Positions 51,376-60,675 are shown, counted from the first letter of the stretch. The stretch: 64,000 bases of DNA from Filomicrobium insigne (GCF_900104305.1 NZ_FNJC01000001.1:610543-674542), one strand, 5' to 3'. Notes: generated by a model from the sequence alone, not told the origin. Translations and numbers: made by a program.

Positions 51376-51969
51376 CTATCCTTGAGGACCAGGATAAGCC
51401 TTACCCCAACCCCAGGCGCCGGAACCGAACCCGCGGGCCACGACACGTTCGCGATAAATATCGGAGACGATATCGCCATCACCTGCGAGCAGCGCTTTGG
51501 TCGAACACATCTCTGCGCAGAGCGGCAGCTTGCCTTCGGCGAGACGGTTGCGGCCGTACTTCTTGAACTCGATGTCCGAATTCGCCTTCTCCGGCCCACC
51601 TGCGCAGAACGTGCACTTGTCCATCTTGCCGCGTGATCCGAAGTTAGACGCCTGAGGATATTGGGGCGCACCGAACGGGCACGCGTAGAAGCAATAGCCG
51701 CAGCCGATGCACAGGTCCTTGTTATGCAGAACGACGCCTTCGTCGGTCTGGTAGAAGCAGTCGACGGGGCAGACGGCCATGCACGGTGCATCAGAGCAGT
51801 GCATGCACGCGACCGAAATCGACCGCTCACCCGGTTTGCCGTCGTTGATTGTGACGACACGCCGACGGTTTACGCCCCACGGCACTTCGTGCTCGTTCTT
51901 ACAAGCGGTGACGCAAGCGTTGCACTCGATGCAGCGTTCAGCGTCGCAGAGAAACTTCATACGTGCCAT
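51376..51969 (-). CDS. fdhB: Formate dehydrogenase beta (iron-sulfur) subunit
   Basis: The 197-residue FDH3-type beta subunit carries four [4Fe-4S] clusters bound by CIECNACVTACKNE, CMHCSDAPCMAVCPVDC, CIGCGYCFYACPFG and CTFCAGG...CAEMC, the order expected for this electron-wire subunit. It has no signal peptide and is exported with FdhA by 'hitch-hiking' on the Tat pathway. The start is 3 nt after the fdhA stop. It links the molybdenum site to FdhC. A hairpin terminator follows. Confidence 0.95.
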   Translation of the reverse strand: MARMKFLCDAERCIECNACVTACKNEHEVPWGVNRRRVVTINDGKPGERSISVACMHCSDAPCMAVCPVDCFYQTDEGVVLHNKDLCIGCGYCFYACPFGAPQYPQASNFGSRGKMDKCTFCAGGPEKANSDIEFKKYGRNRLAEGKLPLCAEMCSTKALLAGDGDIVSDIYRERVVARGFGSGAWGWGKAYPGPQG

Positions 51970-51972
51970 GGA

Positions 51973-54909
51973 TCAGGCCCTCCAGATCTTGCAGAGCGTG
52001 GTCTTTGATTCCTGCATCTGCGTGACGGCGTCATAGCCGTAGGTTTGCGCTGTATTGCTGGCTTCACCCAATACGTAGGGATCTGCACCCGGAGGATACT
52101 TCGACCTGAGGTCTTCACCCTGGAAGTGACCACCGAAGTGGAAGGGCATGAAGGCGACGCCAGACCCGACCCTTTCGGTGACCAAAGCCATAACCTTGAC
52201 CTTGCCCTTTTCAGGGCCCTCCACCCAAACAGTCTCGCCGTCCTTGATGCCGAGATTGTTGGCGTCCTTGGGATTGATTTCGACGAACATGTTTTGCTGG
52301 AGCTCGGCCAACCACGGGTTCGAACGGGTCTCGTCGCCGCCGCCCTCGTACTCGACGAGGCGCCCTGAGGTGAGGACGATCGGATAGCTGTCGTAGAGCT
52401 TTTCCTCCATCGCCTTCTTCTGGATGGTCTCAAACAGGACCGGTAGGCGATGCAGCTTACGATCCGTGAACGTTGGATAAGAGGCGACAAGATCTGGCCG
52501 CGGTGAATACAGTGGCTCGCGGTGAAGCGGAACAGGGTCGGGGAAGGTCCAAACCACTGTGCGGGCCTTAGCGTTCCCGAACGGCGCCAAGCCGTGCTTG
52601 ATTGCAACGCGCTGGAGGCCACCGGACATATCCACCTTCCAGTTGACCTTGCCCATAGCTTCCGGATCGCTGCTTCCGGCCACCTTTTCGATGGCAGCTC
52701 TTTCCTCTGCCGTCAGGTCACCTGCCCAGCCGAGCTTGTCGATCATGGCATAGGTAATCTCCGGATACCCATCCTTGATCTCCGAGCCTTCGGGGTAAGA
52801 TTCGACTGCGAGCAAGTTGTCGGCGTCGGGGTTCCCCTTCGCCCACTTCTCTGGCGCAGCAACACCGAACCGGGCGCGGAAGCAGAGGCCACCTTCGGCA
52901 ACCGGCTTCGAGGTGTCATAGAGCACCGGCGTGCCAGGATGCTTCAGCTCGGCGGTGCCCCAGCATGGCCATGGCAGACCGTAGTAATCGCCGTCGCATG
53001 GGCCACCATTGGCCTTCAACGTTCGTTTGTCGAAGGTGTGCTGGTTGGCCATGTGCAGTTTCAGCCGGTCAGGGGACTGGCCCGTGTAACCAATGGTCCA
53101 CATGCCTTTGTTGAACTCGAGAGTCGTGTCTTCGACATTCGGCTCGTTGTTTTCGACTTTGATGTTTTTGAACATCTCTTTGTCGAATGCGAACTTCTTG
53201 GCGAAGAGATACATGATCTCGTGATCGACCTTGGATTCGAAGAGTGGCTCAAAAACCTTTTCGCGCCATTGCAGCGAGCGGTTTGACGCGGTCACGGAAC
53301 CCGACGTTTCAAGCTGCGTGGCTGCCGGCAGGACATAAACGTTGTCGCTGCGGCCATGCATCACTGCTGTTACCGTCGGATAGGGGTCAACTACGACGAG
53401 GAGATCAAGCTTCTCCATCGCTTTCTTCATATCCGGCCCGCGCGTTTGCGAGTTGGGAGCATGACCCCAGAAAACCATCGCACGGACCTTGTCGCGTTGC
53501 TCGATGTTCTCCTTATCTTCGAGTACACCGTCGAACCACCGGCTGACGGGGATACCCTTGGCCTCCATCATCTCCTTATTTTCGAAACGTGAGAGGAGGT
53601 AGTTGTAATCGGTATCCCAGACTCGGGCCCAGTGTTTCCAGGATCCTGTCGCCAGACCGTAGTAGCCCGGCAAGCTGTCCATCAGCACGCCGAAGTCGGT
53701 TGCACCTTGCACGTTATCGTGGCCGCGGAAGATGTTGGCGCCACCGCCTTCGACACCGATGTTGCCCAGCGCCAGCTGGAGCACGCAGTAAGCGCGTGTG
53801 TTGTCGTTGCCGTTCGCGTGTTGTGTACTGCCCATACACCAGACCAACGTGCCGGGTTTGTTTGTGGCGAGTGTCCGCGCGACGCGATGCAACTGCGAGC
53901 CGGGAACGCCGGTCACCTTTTCGGTTTCTTCCGGGGTCCACTTCTTCACTTCTTCGCGAACGGAATCCATGCCCCAGACGCGTTTGCGGATGTACTCCTT
54001 ATCTTCCCAGCCATTTTCGAAGATATGATACAGGATACCCCAGATCAGAGCGACGTCCGTACCGGGGCGGAACCTGACATATTCGGTGGCGTGTGCCGCG
54101 GTGCGGGTAAAGCGCGGGTCGCAGACGATCAGCGGCGCATTGTTCTGTTCCTTGGCCTTCAAGATGTGCTGCATCGCGACGGGATGCGCTTCGGCGGCGT
54201 TACTGCCGATGAAGAACATCGCCTTCGAATTCAACATATCGTTGTAGGAGTTGGTCATCGCGCCATAGCCCCAGGTGTTGGCAACACCTGCGACCGTGGT
54301 CGAGTGGCAGATGCGCGCCTGGTGGTCGACGTTGTTCGTGCCCCAATAGGCCGCGAACTTGCGCATCAAGTAAGCTTGCTCGTTAGAATGTTTCGCGGAA
54401 CCCAGCCAGTAGACAGAATCTGGACCCGACTCTTCACGGATCTTCATCATCTGATCACCGATCTCGTCGATCGCCTGATCCCATGTGATCCGCTTCCACT
54501 TTCCGCCTTCCAACTTCATTGGATACTTCAAGCGTCGTTCGCCGTGAGCATGCTCACGTATCGACGCGCCTTTGGCGCAGTGCGAGCCGAGGTTGAACGG
54601 GCTGTCCCAACCGGGCTCCTGCCCGATCCAAACACCATTTGAGACTTCAGCAATTACCGTGCAGCCCACCGAGCAGTGGGTGCAAACAGATTTACGCGTT
54701 TCAAGTTTGCCGGCTGCTTTTGGAGCAGCCGCGTGCGCGCGCTGAACGCGCCCTCCGACAAACGAAGTCGCGGCCGCAACGCCCCCAACGGCAAGTCCAG
54801 AATTGCGGAGGAAGGACCGACGGTCGATCGCGCCACCGGGAACGGCATCACGCAGCACCGCAGTAATACCTTGGCGAGGCGTTACACCGGAAACCTTTTT
54901 CCTGAGCAT
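51973..54909 (-). CDS. fdhA: Formate dehydrogenase alpha (catalytic, bis-MGD) subunit
   Basis: This 978-residue enzyme oxidises formate to CO2. A Tat signal (DRRSFLRNSGLAVGG, twin Arg30-31, to about residue 60) directs it to the periplasm with its partner subunit. One [4Fe-4S] cluster is bound by Cys76, Cys79, Cys83 and Cys111, and the active-site residue is Cys201 followed by His202 (ARICHSTTV), where E. coli FdnG has selenocysteine, so no Sec insertion is needed. Tungsten or molybdenum can be used. It is translated just before fdhB and after the Tat-signal peptide gene. Confidence 0.96.
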   Translation of the reverse strand: MLRKKVSGVTPRQGITAVLRDAVPGGAIDRRSFLRNSGLAVGGVAAATSFVGGRVQRAHAAAPKAAGKLETRKSVCTHCSVGCTVIAEVSNGVWIGQEPGWDSPFNLGSHCAKGASIREHAHGERRLKYPMKLEGGKWKRITWDQAIDEIGDQMMKIREESGPDSVYWLGSAKHSNEQAYLMRKFAAYWGTNNVDHQARICHSTTVAGVANTWGYGAMTNSYNDMLNSKAMFFIGSNAAEAHPVAMQHILKAKEQNNAPLIVCDPRFTRTAAHATEYVRFRPGTDVALIWGILYHIFENGWEDKEYIRKRVWGMDSVREEVKKWTPEETEKVTGVPGSQLHRVARTLATNKPGTLVWCMGSTQHANGNDNTRAYCVLQLALGNIGVEGGGANIFRGHDNVQGATDFGVLMDSLPGYYGLATGSWKHWARVWDTDYNYLLSRFENKEMMEAKGIPVSRWFDGVLEDKENIEQRDKVRAMVFWGHAPNSQTRGPDMKKAMEKLDLLVVVDPYPTVTAVMHGRSDNVYVLPAATQLETSGSVTASNRSLQWREKVFEPLFESKVDHEIMYLFAKKFAFDKEMFKNIKVENNEPNVEDTTLEFNKGMWTIGYTGQSPDRLKLHMANQHTFDKRTLKANGGPCDGDYYGLPWPCWGTAELKHPGTPVLYDTSKPVAEGGLCFRARFGVAAPEKWAKGNPDADNLLAVESYPEGSEIKDGYPEITYAMIDKLGWAGDLTAEERAAIEKVAGSSDPEAMGKVNWKVDMSGGLQRVAIKHGLAPFGNAKARTVVWTFPDPVPLHREPLYSPRPDLVASYPTFTDRKLHRLPVLFETIQKKAMEEKLYDSYPIVLTSGRLVEYEGGGDETRSNPWLAELQQNMFVEINPKDANNLGIKDGETVWVEGPEKGKVKVMALVTERVGSGVAFMPFHFGGHFQGEDLRSKYPPGADPYVLGEASNTAQTYGYDAVTQMQESKTTLCKIWRA

Positions 54910-54984
54910 ATCTCTTCTCCCATGAGCGGAAGCCCGCGCGTTCGCGATAGGGTTCGCGCGACGCGTGCTCCCGAGCTCAATTCA

Positions 54985-55191
54985 TCACATGAATTTTGCG
55001 AGTTCGTAGTAGCGCTTTACGTGTTCGCTCTCACGGTAGGTCTGGCCGGGCTTTGGTTCAGCCTCGACCTCAGCTGCCAGTGCTGGACTTGCCGCAGCCA
55101 CTGCTGCCGCGCCACCACCGACCACGCTCGCGCCGGCAAGTTTAAGAAAACTACGCCGGTCGGCTGCCGCGGCCTTCTTGTCATTTTGCAT
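54985..55191 (-). CDS. Tat-signal peptide protein of formate dehydrogenase region (TIGR02811-like)
   Basis: A 68-residue protein that is little more than a Tat signal (ADRRSFLKLAGASVVGGGAAAVAAASPALA) and a short mature end (PGQTYRESEHVKRYYELAKFM). AGGAGG precedes the ATG at 55191; an open extension to 55350 is rejected because it overlaps torD. It matches the 'formate dehydrogenase region TAT target' type. It may be a small structural subunit or assembly factor, upstream of fdhA. Confidence 0.8.
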   Translation of the reverse strand: MQNDKKAAAADRRSFLKLAGASVVGGGAAAVAAASPALAAEVEAEPKPGQTYRESEHVKRYYELAKFM

Positions 55192-55321
55192 CGTCCGCTC
55201 CTCCTTTTGCCCGGTCCGACAACCGGGCCTCCTTCGTGCATTGCGTGCCTCTCGACGCCCAGAGGCATCAGGGTTGAAGCTGCAGAGACACTGGTCAGCT
55301 TCGGCCTTAGGAAAAAGCGCG

Positions 55322-55942
55322 TTAGACGTACTCAAACGCGCGTTTTTCAATCTCCATAAACTCGACGCCTATGCGGCCCAGGGCGGCATAGAACGAAGAC
55401 TGATCTGTCTCAGAGAGATCCTTGAAGAAATATGGCGCCCAAGACACCACATGCGTTTCGAAGAACTTCCGCTGACGCTCCAAGTCGACTGGACCTACGA
55501 GCGATCCGTCGACGAGACCTGCCATAATTTCGAGGACACTCGCGATATGGTCCTCCGGCTCCTTGACCGACGGATCGCGCTCGATGCCGAGCGCAGCCAT
55601 ATCCAGACGCAGTCTGGCAAGTGGCTTTTCATGTAGAAAGCCGGTCAAATAGTAGGAGGCGAATGGAACCAGTACGCCGCGACCAAGACCGATAAACAAG
55701 TCGTGGAAGTCGTCATCGGCAGCGACTTCATCCGTCGCAGCAGCCGCCTTAGCAAACTTTGATATTGCCTGACCTAATGGGCTCTCGTCGCCAGTCAGTT
55801 GTGCTGCGTGCTGAAGTTCCGATTTCTTGACTGTTTGCGTCAAGTATGCACATATGAGCCGGTACAGATCGGCTCGCAGGTCCTCCTCGGATCTGTCTGC
55901 GAAATCTTGTTGCCTATCCCTGGGCAGCGGTTTCGCGACCAA
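55322..55942 (-). CDS. TorD/DmsD-family molybdoenzyme chaperone
   Basis: This 206-residue all-helical cytoplasmic protein binds Tat signals of molybdoenzymes and guards cofactor insertion. Typical elements are the ADLYRLICAYL N-terminal helix, DDFHDLFIGLGRGVLVPFASYYLTGFLHEKPL in the middle (an E/D-x-x-x-L-F-V-G-like segment in altered form) and the ETHVVSWAPYFFKDLSETDQSSFY C-terminal part. It is the first gene of the fdh series, so FdhA is the likely client. It is divergent from moaA. Confidence 0.9.
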   Translation of the reverse strand: MVAKPLPRDRQQDFADRSEEDLRADLYRLICAYLTQTVKKSELQHAAQLTGDESPLGQAISKFAKAAAATDEVAADDDFHDLFIGLGRGVLVPFASYYLTGFLHEKPLARLRLDMAALGIERDPSVKEPEDHIASVLEIMAGLVDGSLVGPVDLERQRKFFETHVVSWAPYFFKDLSETDQSSFYAALGRIGVEFMEIEKRAFEYV

Positions 55943-56392
55943 CGCGACCCCTCCCTTGCGCCTGCATTAGGTGTGTGAACAATTCCGCTTCAGACTGCGA
56001 CGAAATATGCCGATCTGCAAGGCAGATTCATTGGTATGCCAGGAACCAAAGCACTGATTTTTCAAAGCTATCTCGCATCACAGCATGCATAAATTATGCT
56101 CTGTTTGCTGTTTTTTTCGTCGTATTCTAAGGTCTGGTAAATTTATCAATTGAACGCGCAAATTTGCATTTTCACATTGCTGCAGCGCATTCATGCTGAG
56201 GCTTGCACTTGCGGCGTGCACCGATAGGCTGAGGTACGGTCGCCTAAACGGTGCGCAGACCCTGCTTCTGACATTCTGCGCTGACCATATAGCAAACGGC
56301 CAATTGGATCGCCGATCATGCTCGCTGGATGCGTTCAATCTAGGATCAAAATCATGCGCCGGATCGGCAAGTAGGGAAAGAAATATCTCAAG
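55943..56392. other. Divergent intergenic region between torD and moaA
   Basis: 450 bp without a believable gene; short ORFs exist but lack coding character. The central part is AT-rich and probably contains both promoters. A short hairpin (GATCTGC-aag-GCAGATT) is present near 56013-56030. No molybdenum-cofactor riboswitch could be recognised by eye, but this is the place where one would act on moaA. Confidence 0.4.
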
Positions 56393-57436
56393 ATGGCTGC
56401 CGAAAGTCACAATCAGCATGTGCCCGCGCTTGAAAAAACTGCGCCGATGATCGACCCCTTCGGTCGTCACGTCTCCTACTTGCGCGTCTCGGTTACAGAC
56501 CGTTGCGACTTCCGATGTGTCTATTGCATGTCGGAGCATATGACGTTTTTGCCGAAGAAGGATTTGCTGACGCTCGAAGAACTCGACCGGCTGTGCTCCG
56601 CATTTGTATCGAAGGGTGTCCGCAAGCTTCGGATCACAGGTGGCGAACCCTTGGTCCGTAAGAACATCATGTGGTTGTTTCGAGCTTTGTCACGCCATCT
56701 GGACGCAGGCGACCTCGAAGAATTGACCCTGACAACCAACGGTAGCCAGCTCGCTAAATTCGCGACTGAGCTTTATGACTGCGGCGTGCGCCGGATCAAC
56801 GTTTCACTCGATACGCTGAGCCCGGACAAGTTCAAGGCCATCACCCGCTGGGGGGACTTAGAAACGGTCTTGAAAGGTATCACCGCCGCGGAACGCGCCG
56901 GGATCAAGATCAAGATCAATGCGGTCGCCCTGAAAGGCGTCAACGACGAAGAGATCGACGATCTGATGCGGTTCGCGCATGGCCGTGGTGCCGACCTCAC
57001 GCTCATCGAAACGATGCCAATGGGCGATATCGAAGGCGATCGCACGGACCAATACTTGCCGCTTTCACTCGTACGCGCTCAGCTCATGGACCGCTGGACG
57101 ATGCATGACATCCCCTACAAGACTGGCGGCCCGGCTCGCTACGTCGCTGTCGAGGAAACCGGTGGGCGGCTCGGTTTTATCACTCCGATGACGCACAATT
57201 TTTGCGAAAGCTGCAACCGCGTACGTCTGACCTGCACGGGCACGCTCTATATGTGCTTAGGACAGGACGACGCGGCAGATCTTCGCGCGCCGCTACGGGC
57301 CAGCGATGACAATGACGTCCTCAGCGCAGCTATCGACGAAGCCATCGCGCGCAAACCGAAGGGGCATGATTTCATTATCGACCGGCGCACAAAACGCCCA
57401 GCCGTATCACGTCATATGAGCGTGACCGGCGGCTAG
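56393..57436 (+). CDS. moaA: GTP 3',8-cyclase MoaA
   Basis: This 347-residue radical SAM enzyme starts molybdenum cofactor synthesis by converting GTP to 3',8-cyclo-H2GTP, processed by MoaC. The SAM cluster motif is CDFRCVYC (Cys38, Cys42, Cys45); the C-terminal second cluster is [19 protein letters not shown]; the C-terminus ends in the conserved VTGG pair of glycines. TGGEP-like [10 protein letters not shown] is also present. A start at Met19 (56447) is possible. It is divergent from torD-fdh genes and provides cofactor for FdhA. Confidence 0.95.
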   Translation: MAAESHNQHVPALEKTAPMIDPFGRHVSYLRVSVTDRCDFRCVYCMSEHMTFLPKKDLLTLEELDRLCSAFVSKGVRKLRITGGEPLVRKNIMWLFRALSRHLDAGDLEELTLTTNGSQLAKFATELYDCGVRRINVSLDTLSPDKFKAITRWGDLETVLKGITAAERAGIKIKINAVALKGVNDEEIDDLMRFAHGRGADLTLIETMPMGDIEGDRTDQYLPLSLVRAQLMDRWTMHDIPYKTGGPARYVAVEETGGRLGFITPMTHNFCESCNRVRLTCTGTLYMCLGQDDAADLRAPLRASDDNDVLSAAIDEAIARKPKGHDFIIDRRTKRPAVSRHMSVTGG

Positions 57437-57482
57437 AAATGGATGGGCCGGGAGCGGGTTTGGCTTTGCGCGGCTCAATCTA

Positions 57483-57842
57483 TCAGCTTAAGAGCCGCTG
57501 GACGGCAGCACGCATATCCTCAAGCGCAAACGGTTTGAGTAAAAACTCGTAACGTGCGTTGCTCAATCCGTTAACGCGTTCCAATTCTGCGTGATGCGCC
57601 GACATCAAGAGGATCGGCATATCGGCTGCGAAAGTAGCAGCACGCTGGCATAATGTGATCCCGTCCAAGCCAGGCATATCAACATCCGCGATCAGCAATG
57701 CGAAGGTCGCACCGGGCGCTGTAAGTTGTTCGAGCGCTACGTTGCCATCCTCAGCTACCGATACATCGTGGCCATCACCCTGAAGCGCGTGCTTTAAAAA
57801 ATTTAGCGTCGCGGTGTCGTCGTCGGCCAACAGGATCTGCAT
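57483..57842 (-). CDS. CpdR-like single-domain response regulator
   Basis: The 119-residue protein is a lone receiver domain: QILLADDDTAT with the acidic pocket, phospho-Asp in LIADVDMPGLDG, and Lys in LLKPFALEDM. Size and location beside hpt and ftsEX resemble CpdR, which controls ClpXP proteolysis of cell-cycle regulators in alphaproteobacteria. Its sequence is divergent (the usual LLLTDIVMPEMDG is LLIADVDMPGLDG), so the role is only inferred. The ATG at 57842 is chosen over an open frame to 57944. Confidence 0.75.
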   Translation of the reverse strand: MQILLADDDTATLNFLKHALQGDGHDVSVAEDGNVALEQLTAPGATFALLIADVDMPGLDGITLCQRAATFAADMPILLMSAHHAELERVNGLSNARYEFLLKPFALEDMRAAVQRLLS

Positions 57843-57906
57843 CTTCGGACACCTCAGGACGCTAATATTTACCATATGGGATAGGGCACCAGGGCGCGCG
57901 CCAGCT

Positions 57907-58470
57907 TCATCCACGTGCCATCCTGGCGACATAGGGAAGTTCACGGTAGCGATGCGCTAGATCCATACCGTAGCCGACGACAAATTCGTTGGGACACTGG
58001 AAAGCGCGAAAATCGACCTCGAGTTGCACCGCCCTGGGAATGAGCTTTTCCAACAGAACACAGGTCAGAATATTGCGCGCGGCGCGCGCACTCATCAGGT
58101 CTTTTGCGAACGCCAGCGTGCGACCGGAATCCAGGACGTCGTCGACAATCAGAACATTGCGTCCGCGAACGTCCAATTCTACGTCACGCAGGATGTCAAC
58201 GGTGCCCGATGAAACCTTGCTCTTGCGATAGCTCGACAGGGTTATGAAATCGACTTCCGGCTCAATGCCGACGGCGTTTAATGCGCGGATCAGGTCAGCC
58301 GCAAAAACGAAACTGCCTTTCAAAACCGCGACGACGATTAGATTTTCAAGCTTGCGCGCGGCAATTTCCACCGCAAGCGACTGAAGGCGGGTTGCAATTT
58401 GGTCAGAGGTGAGGACAACCTCGAGATTGGTGGCCGTCTGGTTTTTGGTCGCGGACGTGGGTTGGCTCAT
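57907..58470 (-). CDS. hpt: Hypoxanthine phosphoribosyltransferase
   Basis: A 187-residue purine salvage enzyme converting hypoxanthine (or guanine) and PRPP to IMP/GMP. The PRPP-binding loop VLIVDDVLDSGRTL (about 107-120) and the flexible-loop SSYRKSKVSSG segment are intact, along with LKGSFVFAADL. Length is normal. It is divergent from ftsE; two direct repeats lie in the gap. The response-regulator gene follows 64 nt downstream. Confidence 0.92.
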   Translation of the reverse strand: MSQPTSATKNQTATNLEVVLTSDQIATRLQSLAVEIAARKLENLIVVAVLKGSFVFAADLIRALNAVGIEPEVDFITLSSYRKSKVSSGTVDILRDVELDVRGRNVLIVDDVLDSGRTLAFAKDLMSARAARNILTCVLLEKLIPRAVQLEVDFRAFQCPNEFVVGYGMDLAHRYRELPYVARMARG

Positions 58471-58576
58471 TTTCTCGTTGCCTTGTCTTCAGAAACTGTG
58501 GTCTGGGCTGTTGCACAGACCTGCGGTTCGCTTCTATCCAGTCTCTAGGTATCGACGGAATATGATAGTCACGCAA

Positions 58577-58631
58577 TTGCGTACACAATGGGGGCCCACA
58601 TTAACACTTGCGTACACGAGGTGGCCACATT
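58577..58631. repeat. Two direct repeats in the hpt-ftsE divergent promoter region
   Basis: TTGCGTACAC begins at 58577 and 58608, each followed by a related CC(C)ACATT end, so two roughly 25-nt copies lie 31 bp (about three helical turns) apart. They could be protein-binding sites for ftsE or hpt expression. No known consensus was matched. Confidence 0.55.
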
Positions 58632-58725
58632 CCTCCTTGATTGAACGCTAGCCTAGTCTGGCGCGCCTTGCGCCAAGCCTTTTCAATGCATGCAACCTTC
58701 TTGCAGAACTGACTGAGCACAGCAC

Positions 58726-59382
58726 GTGATCCGACTGAACAATGTTGCTTTGCGCTATGATCGTGGACCTGACATCCTGACGGACGTCAATTTTCACCTG
58801 CGTCCAGGTTCGTTCCACTTCCTCACTGGTCCTTCCGGCGCCGGGAAGTCTTCCCTATTGCGGCTCCTGTTCATGTCCATCCATCCGACGCGGGGTCAAA
58901 TTCATCTTTTCGGCCAGGATGTCAGTAAGATTACGACAGCCAAGCGCGCGCAACATCGGCGCCGCATCGGCATCGTGTTTCAGGATTTTCGTCTGCTCGA
59001 TCACTTGACCACCTGGGAAAATATCGCACTTCCTTTGCGCGTCGTCGGCAAACGGATCGACGATTATCGCGAGGACGTGACGGATCTTTTGCAATGGGTC
59101 GGGCTCGGCGATCGCATGCATGCCTATCCCTCGATTCTGTCGGGCGGTGAAAAGCAGCGTGCCGCTATTGCCCGCGCCGTCATCGGCAAGCCGGAACTGC
59201 TTCTGGCCGACGAACCGACGGGTAACGTCGACCCGCAGATGGCCCGCCGGCTTCTGCGGCTGTTTATCGAACTCAACCGGCTTGGGACATCGGTCGTGAT
59301 TGCAACGCACGACCATCAACTCATGCGCCAGTTCAAGGCGCCAAGATTGGAATTGCACGACGGTCATGTCAGGATCGTTTGA
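58726..59382 (+). CDS. ftsE: Cell division ATPase FtsE
   Basis: A 218-residue ABC ATPase that, with FtsX, activates peptidoglycan hydrolases at the septum. Walker A is GPSGAGKSS, signature LSGGEKQRAAIARA, Walker B LLLADEPTGNVD. The start is a GTG. It overlaps ftsX by 17 nt, as is usual for this pair. No nucleotide-independent change is visible. Confidence 0.94.
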   Translation: MIRLNNVALRYDRGPDILTDVNFHLRPGSFHFLTGPSGAGKSSLLRLLFMSIHPTRGQIHLFGQDVSKITTAKRAQHRRRIGIVFQDFRLLDHLTTWENIALPLRVVGKRIDDYREDVTDLLQWVGLGDRMHAYPSILSGGEKQRAAIARAVIGKPELLLADEPTGNVDPQMARRLLRLFIELNRLGTSVVIATHDHQLMRQFKAPRLELHDGHVRIV

Positions 59383-60448
59383 CACCACAGGAGGCCGACC
59401 GGCTCGTCAGCGGTTCTCGGACGCTGACGCGCTGGATGATGTCGTGACAGGTCCGCCCACACGGACGGCGCGGCCACGCCTCATACCACAGCGACGCCGC
59501 GAACCGTCCGGCGGTCCGTCGCGCAGTATCCGGATCGATAAGAACGGCGGCCAGGGTGCGGTCGTACCTGCCGGGTCGGTGACGGGTAGCTCACTCAACC
59601 TCGTTATTACGATCATGTGCTTCCTTGCGTGCCTGACAGCAGGCGCCGTTTACATGATCAATCAATCTGCGGATGCATGGCTGCGTGATGTCGCCAGCGA
59701 AGTTACCGTTCAGGTAGAGCCCCGCGAGGGCAGCGACATCAACAAGGTCGTGGATGACGTGGCTGCTTATCTACGTGCTCAGCAGGGTATCGCAGCCGCC
59801 ACGGTATTGAGCCTTGATAACGCAACACATTTGCTTGAGCCCTGGCTTGGAAAGTCCGACGCACTGGAATCCCTGCCCGTGCCAAGGCTCATCGCTGTCG
59901 AACTGAATCGCGGCGCTCCACCCAACTTTGAAGCCCTATCGCGCGAACTCCAGACGCGGTTCACAGGCGTCACACTCGACGACCATCGCCAGTGGCAGAC
60001 ACAGATCCGGACGGTGACTCGCTCTCTGGCTCTTGGCGGGATCGCCATCCTGCTTCTTGTTGCCGCCGCCACGACAGCGATCATTGTCTCAGCAACGCGC
60101 AGCGCCATGGCTTCAAACAGGGAGATTGTCGAAGTTCTTCACTTTGTTGGCGCTACCGACGGCTTTATCGCGCGTGAGTTTGAAAAGCACTTCCTTCGTC
60201 TGGGCATTCGTGCCGGCGTCGTTGGCGCCGGGTGCGCCATGCTCGTGTTTTTGCTGATGCCCATCGTGACGCTGCTCTTGGGCGGCGGCTCCATGACCAT
60301 GGTGGAACTCAACCGGCTGATCGGCACCGGCACGCTCGATGCTGCTGGTTACGTTCTGTTAGGCATCGTCATCGTCGTGATTGCCGCGCTTTGCATGCTG
60401 ACGTCACGTTTCGGGGTCTATCGCATTCTCAACAGCCGCAACGATTAG
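59366..60448 (+). CDS. ftsX: Cell division permease FtsX
   Basis: The 360-residue inner-membrane partner of FtsE has a cytoplasmic N-terminal tail of about 70 residues (basic, disordered), four helices (LNLVITIMCFLACLTAGAV at the start; IRTVTRSLALGGIAILLLVAAATTAI; the C-terminal pair) and an extracytoplasmic domain between helix 1 and 2 that interacts with hydrolases or activators. SREIVEVLHFVGAT-like 'NREIVEVLHFVGATDGFIAREF' is the cytoplasmic coupling element. ATG 59366 lies in the last 17 bases of ftsE; a frame to 59300 is a shadow. Confidence 0.93.
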   Translation: MSGSFDTTGGRPARQRFSDADALDDVVTGPPTRTARPRLIPQRRREPSGGPSRSIRIDKNGGQGAVVPAGSVTGSSLNLVITIMCFLACLTAGAVYMINQSADAWLRDVASEVTVQVEPREGSDINKVVDDVAAYLRAQQGIAAATVLSLDNATHLLEPWLGKSDALESLPVPRLIAVELNRGAPPNFEALSRELQTRFTGVTLDDHRQWQTQIRTVTRSLALGGIAILLLVAAATTAIIVSATRSAMASNREIVEVLHFVGATDGFIAREFEKHFLRLGIRAGVVGAGCAMLVFLLMPIVTLLLGGGSMTMVELNRLIGTGTLDAAGYVLLGIVIVVIAALCMLTSRFGVYRILNSRND

Positions 60449-60592
60449 TAACGCCGGAGAGCGCGTGCTTGCCGCAACACTGCCAGCTTCGTATTCTGGC
60501 ACTCAGAAGCGTGGCGGGACGGGGCGGTTGCAGGCTCGGCACGTTTCGGGGGATAAGGGGCGACGCCCAAGAGCGAAGTCAATGAACCGAAT

Positions 60593-60620
60593 GGACCCGG
60601 GTCTTCAGACGACCGGGCCC
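60593..60620 (+). terminator. Probable terminator after ftsX
   Basis: GGACCCGG (60593-60600) pairs with CCGGGCCC (60613-60620) apart from one mismatch, followed by GATTGTTGTTTGG. It lies 145 nt past the ftsX stop and 55 nt before the next gene. The T-rich tail is interrupted, so strength is uncertain. Confidence 0.4.
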
Positions 60621-60675
60621 GATTGTTGTTTGGCATCATCACTGGGCGCTTTCGATTTGCAGGTGGCCTGACAGA

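Noticed and set aside
52522-53286. Plus-strand ORF of 254 residues inside fdhA
   Set aside because: It lies entirely on the opposite strand of a well-supported gene and has no family likeness.
54309-54311. Selenocysteine codon in formate dehydrogenase alpha
   Set aside because: The active-site position is an ordinary cysteine (ARICHSTTV), so no Sec machinery is implied.
56078-56539. Minus-strand ORF of 153 residues upstream of and into moaA
   Set aside because: Overlaps the moaA start on the opposite strand and shows no coding pattern.
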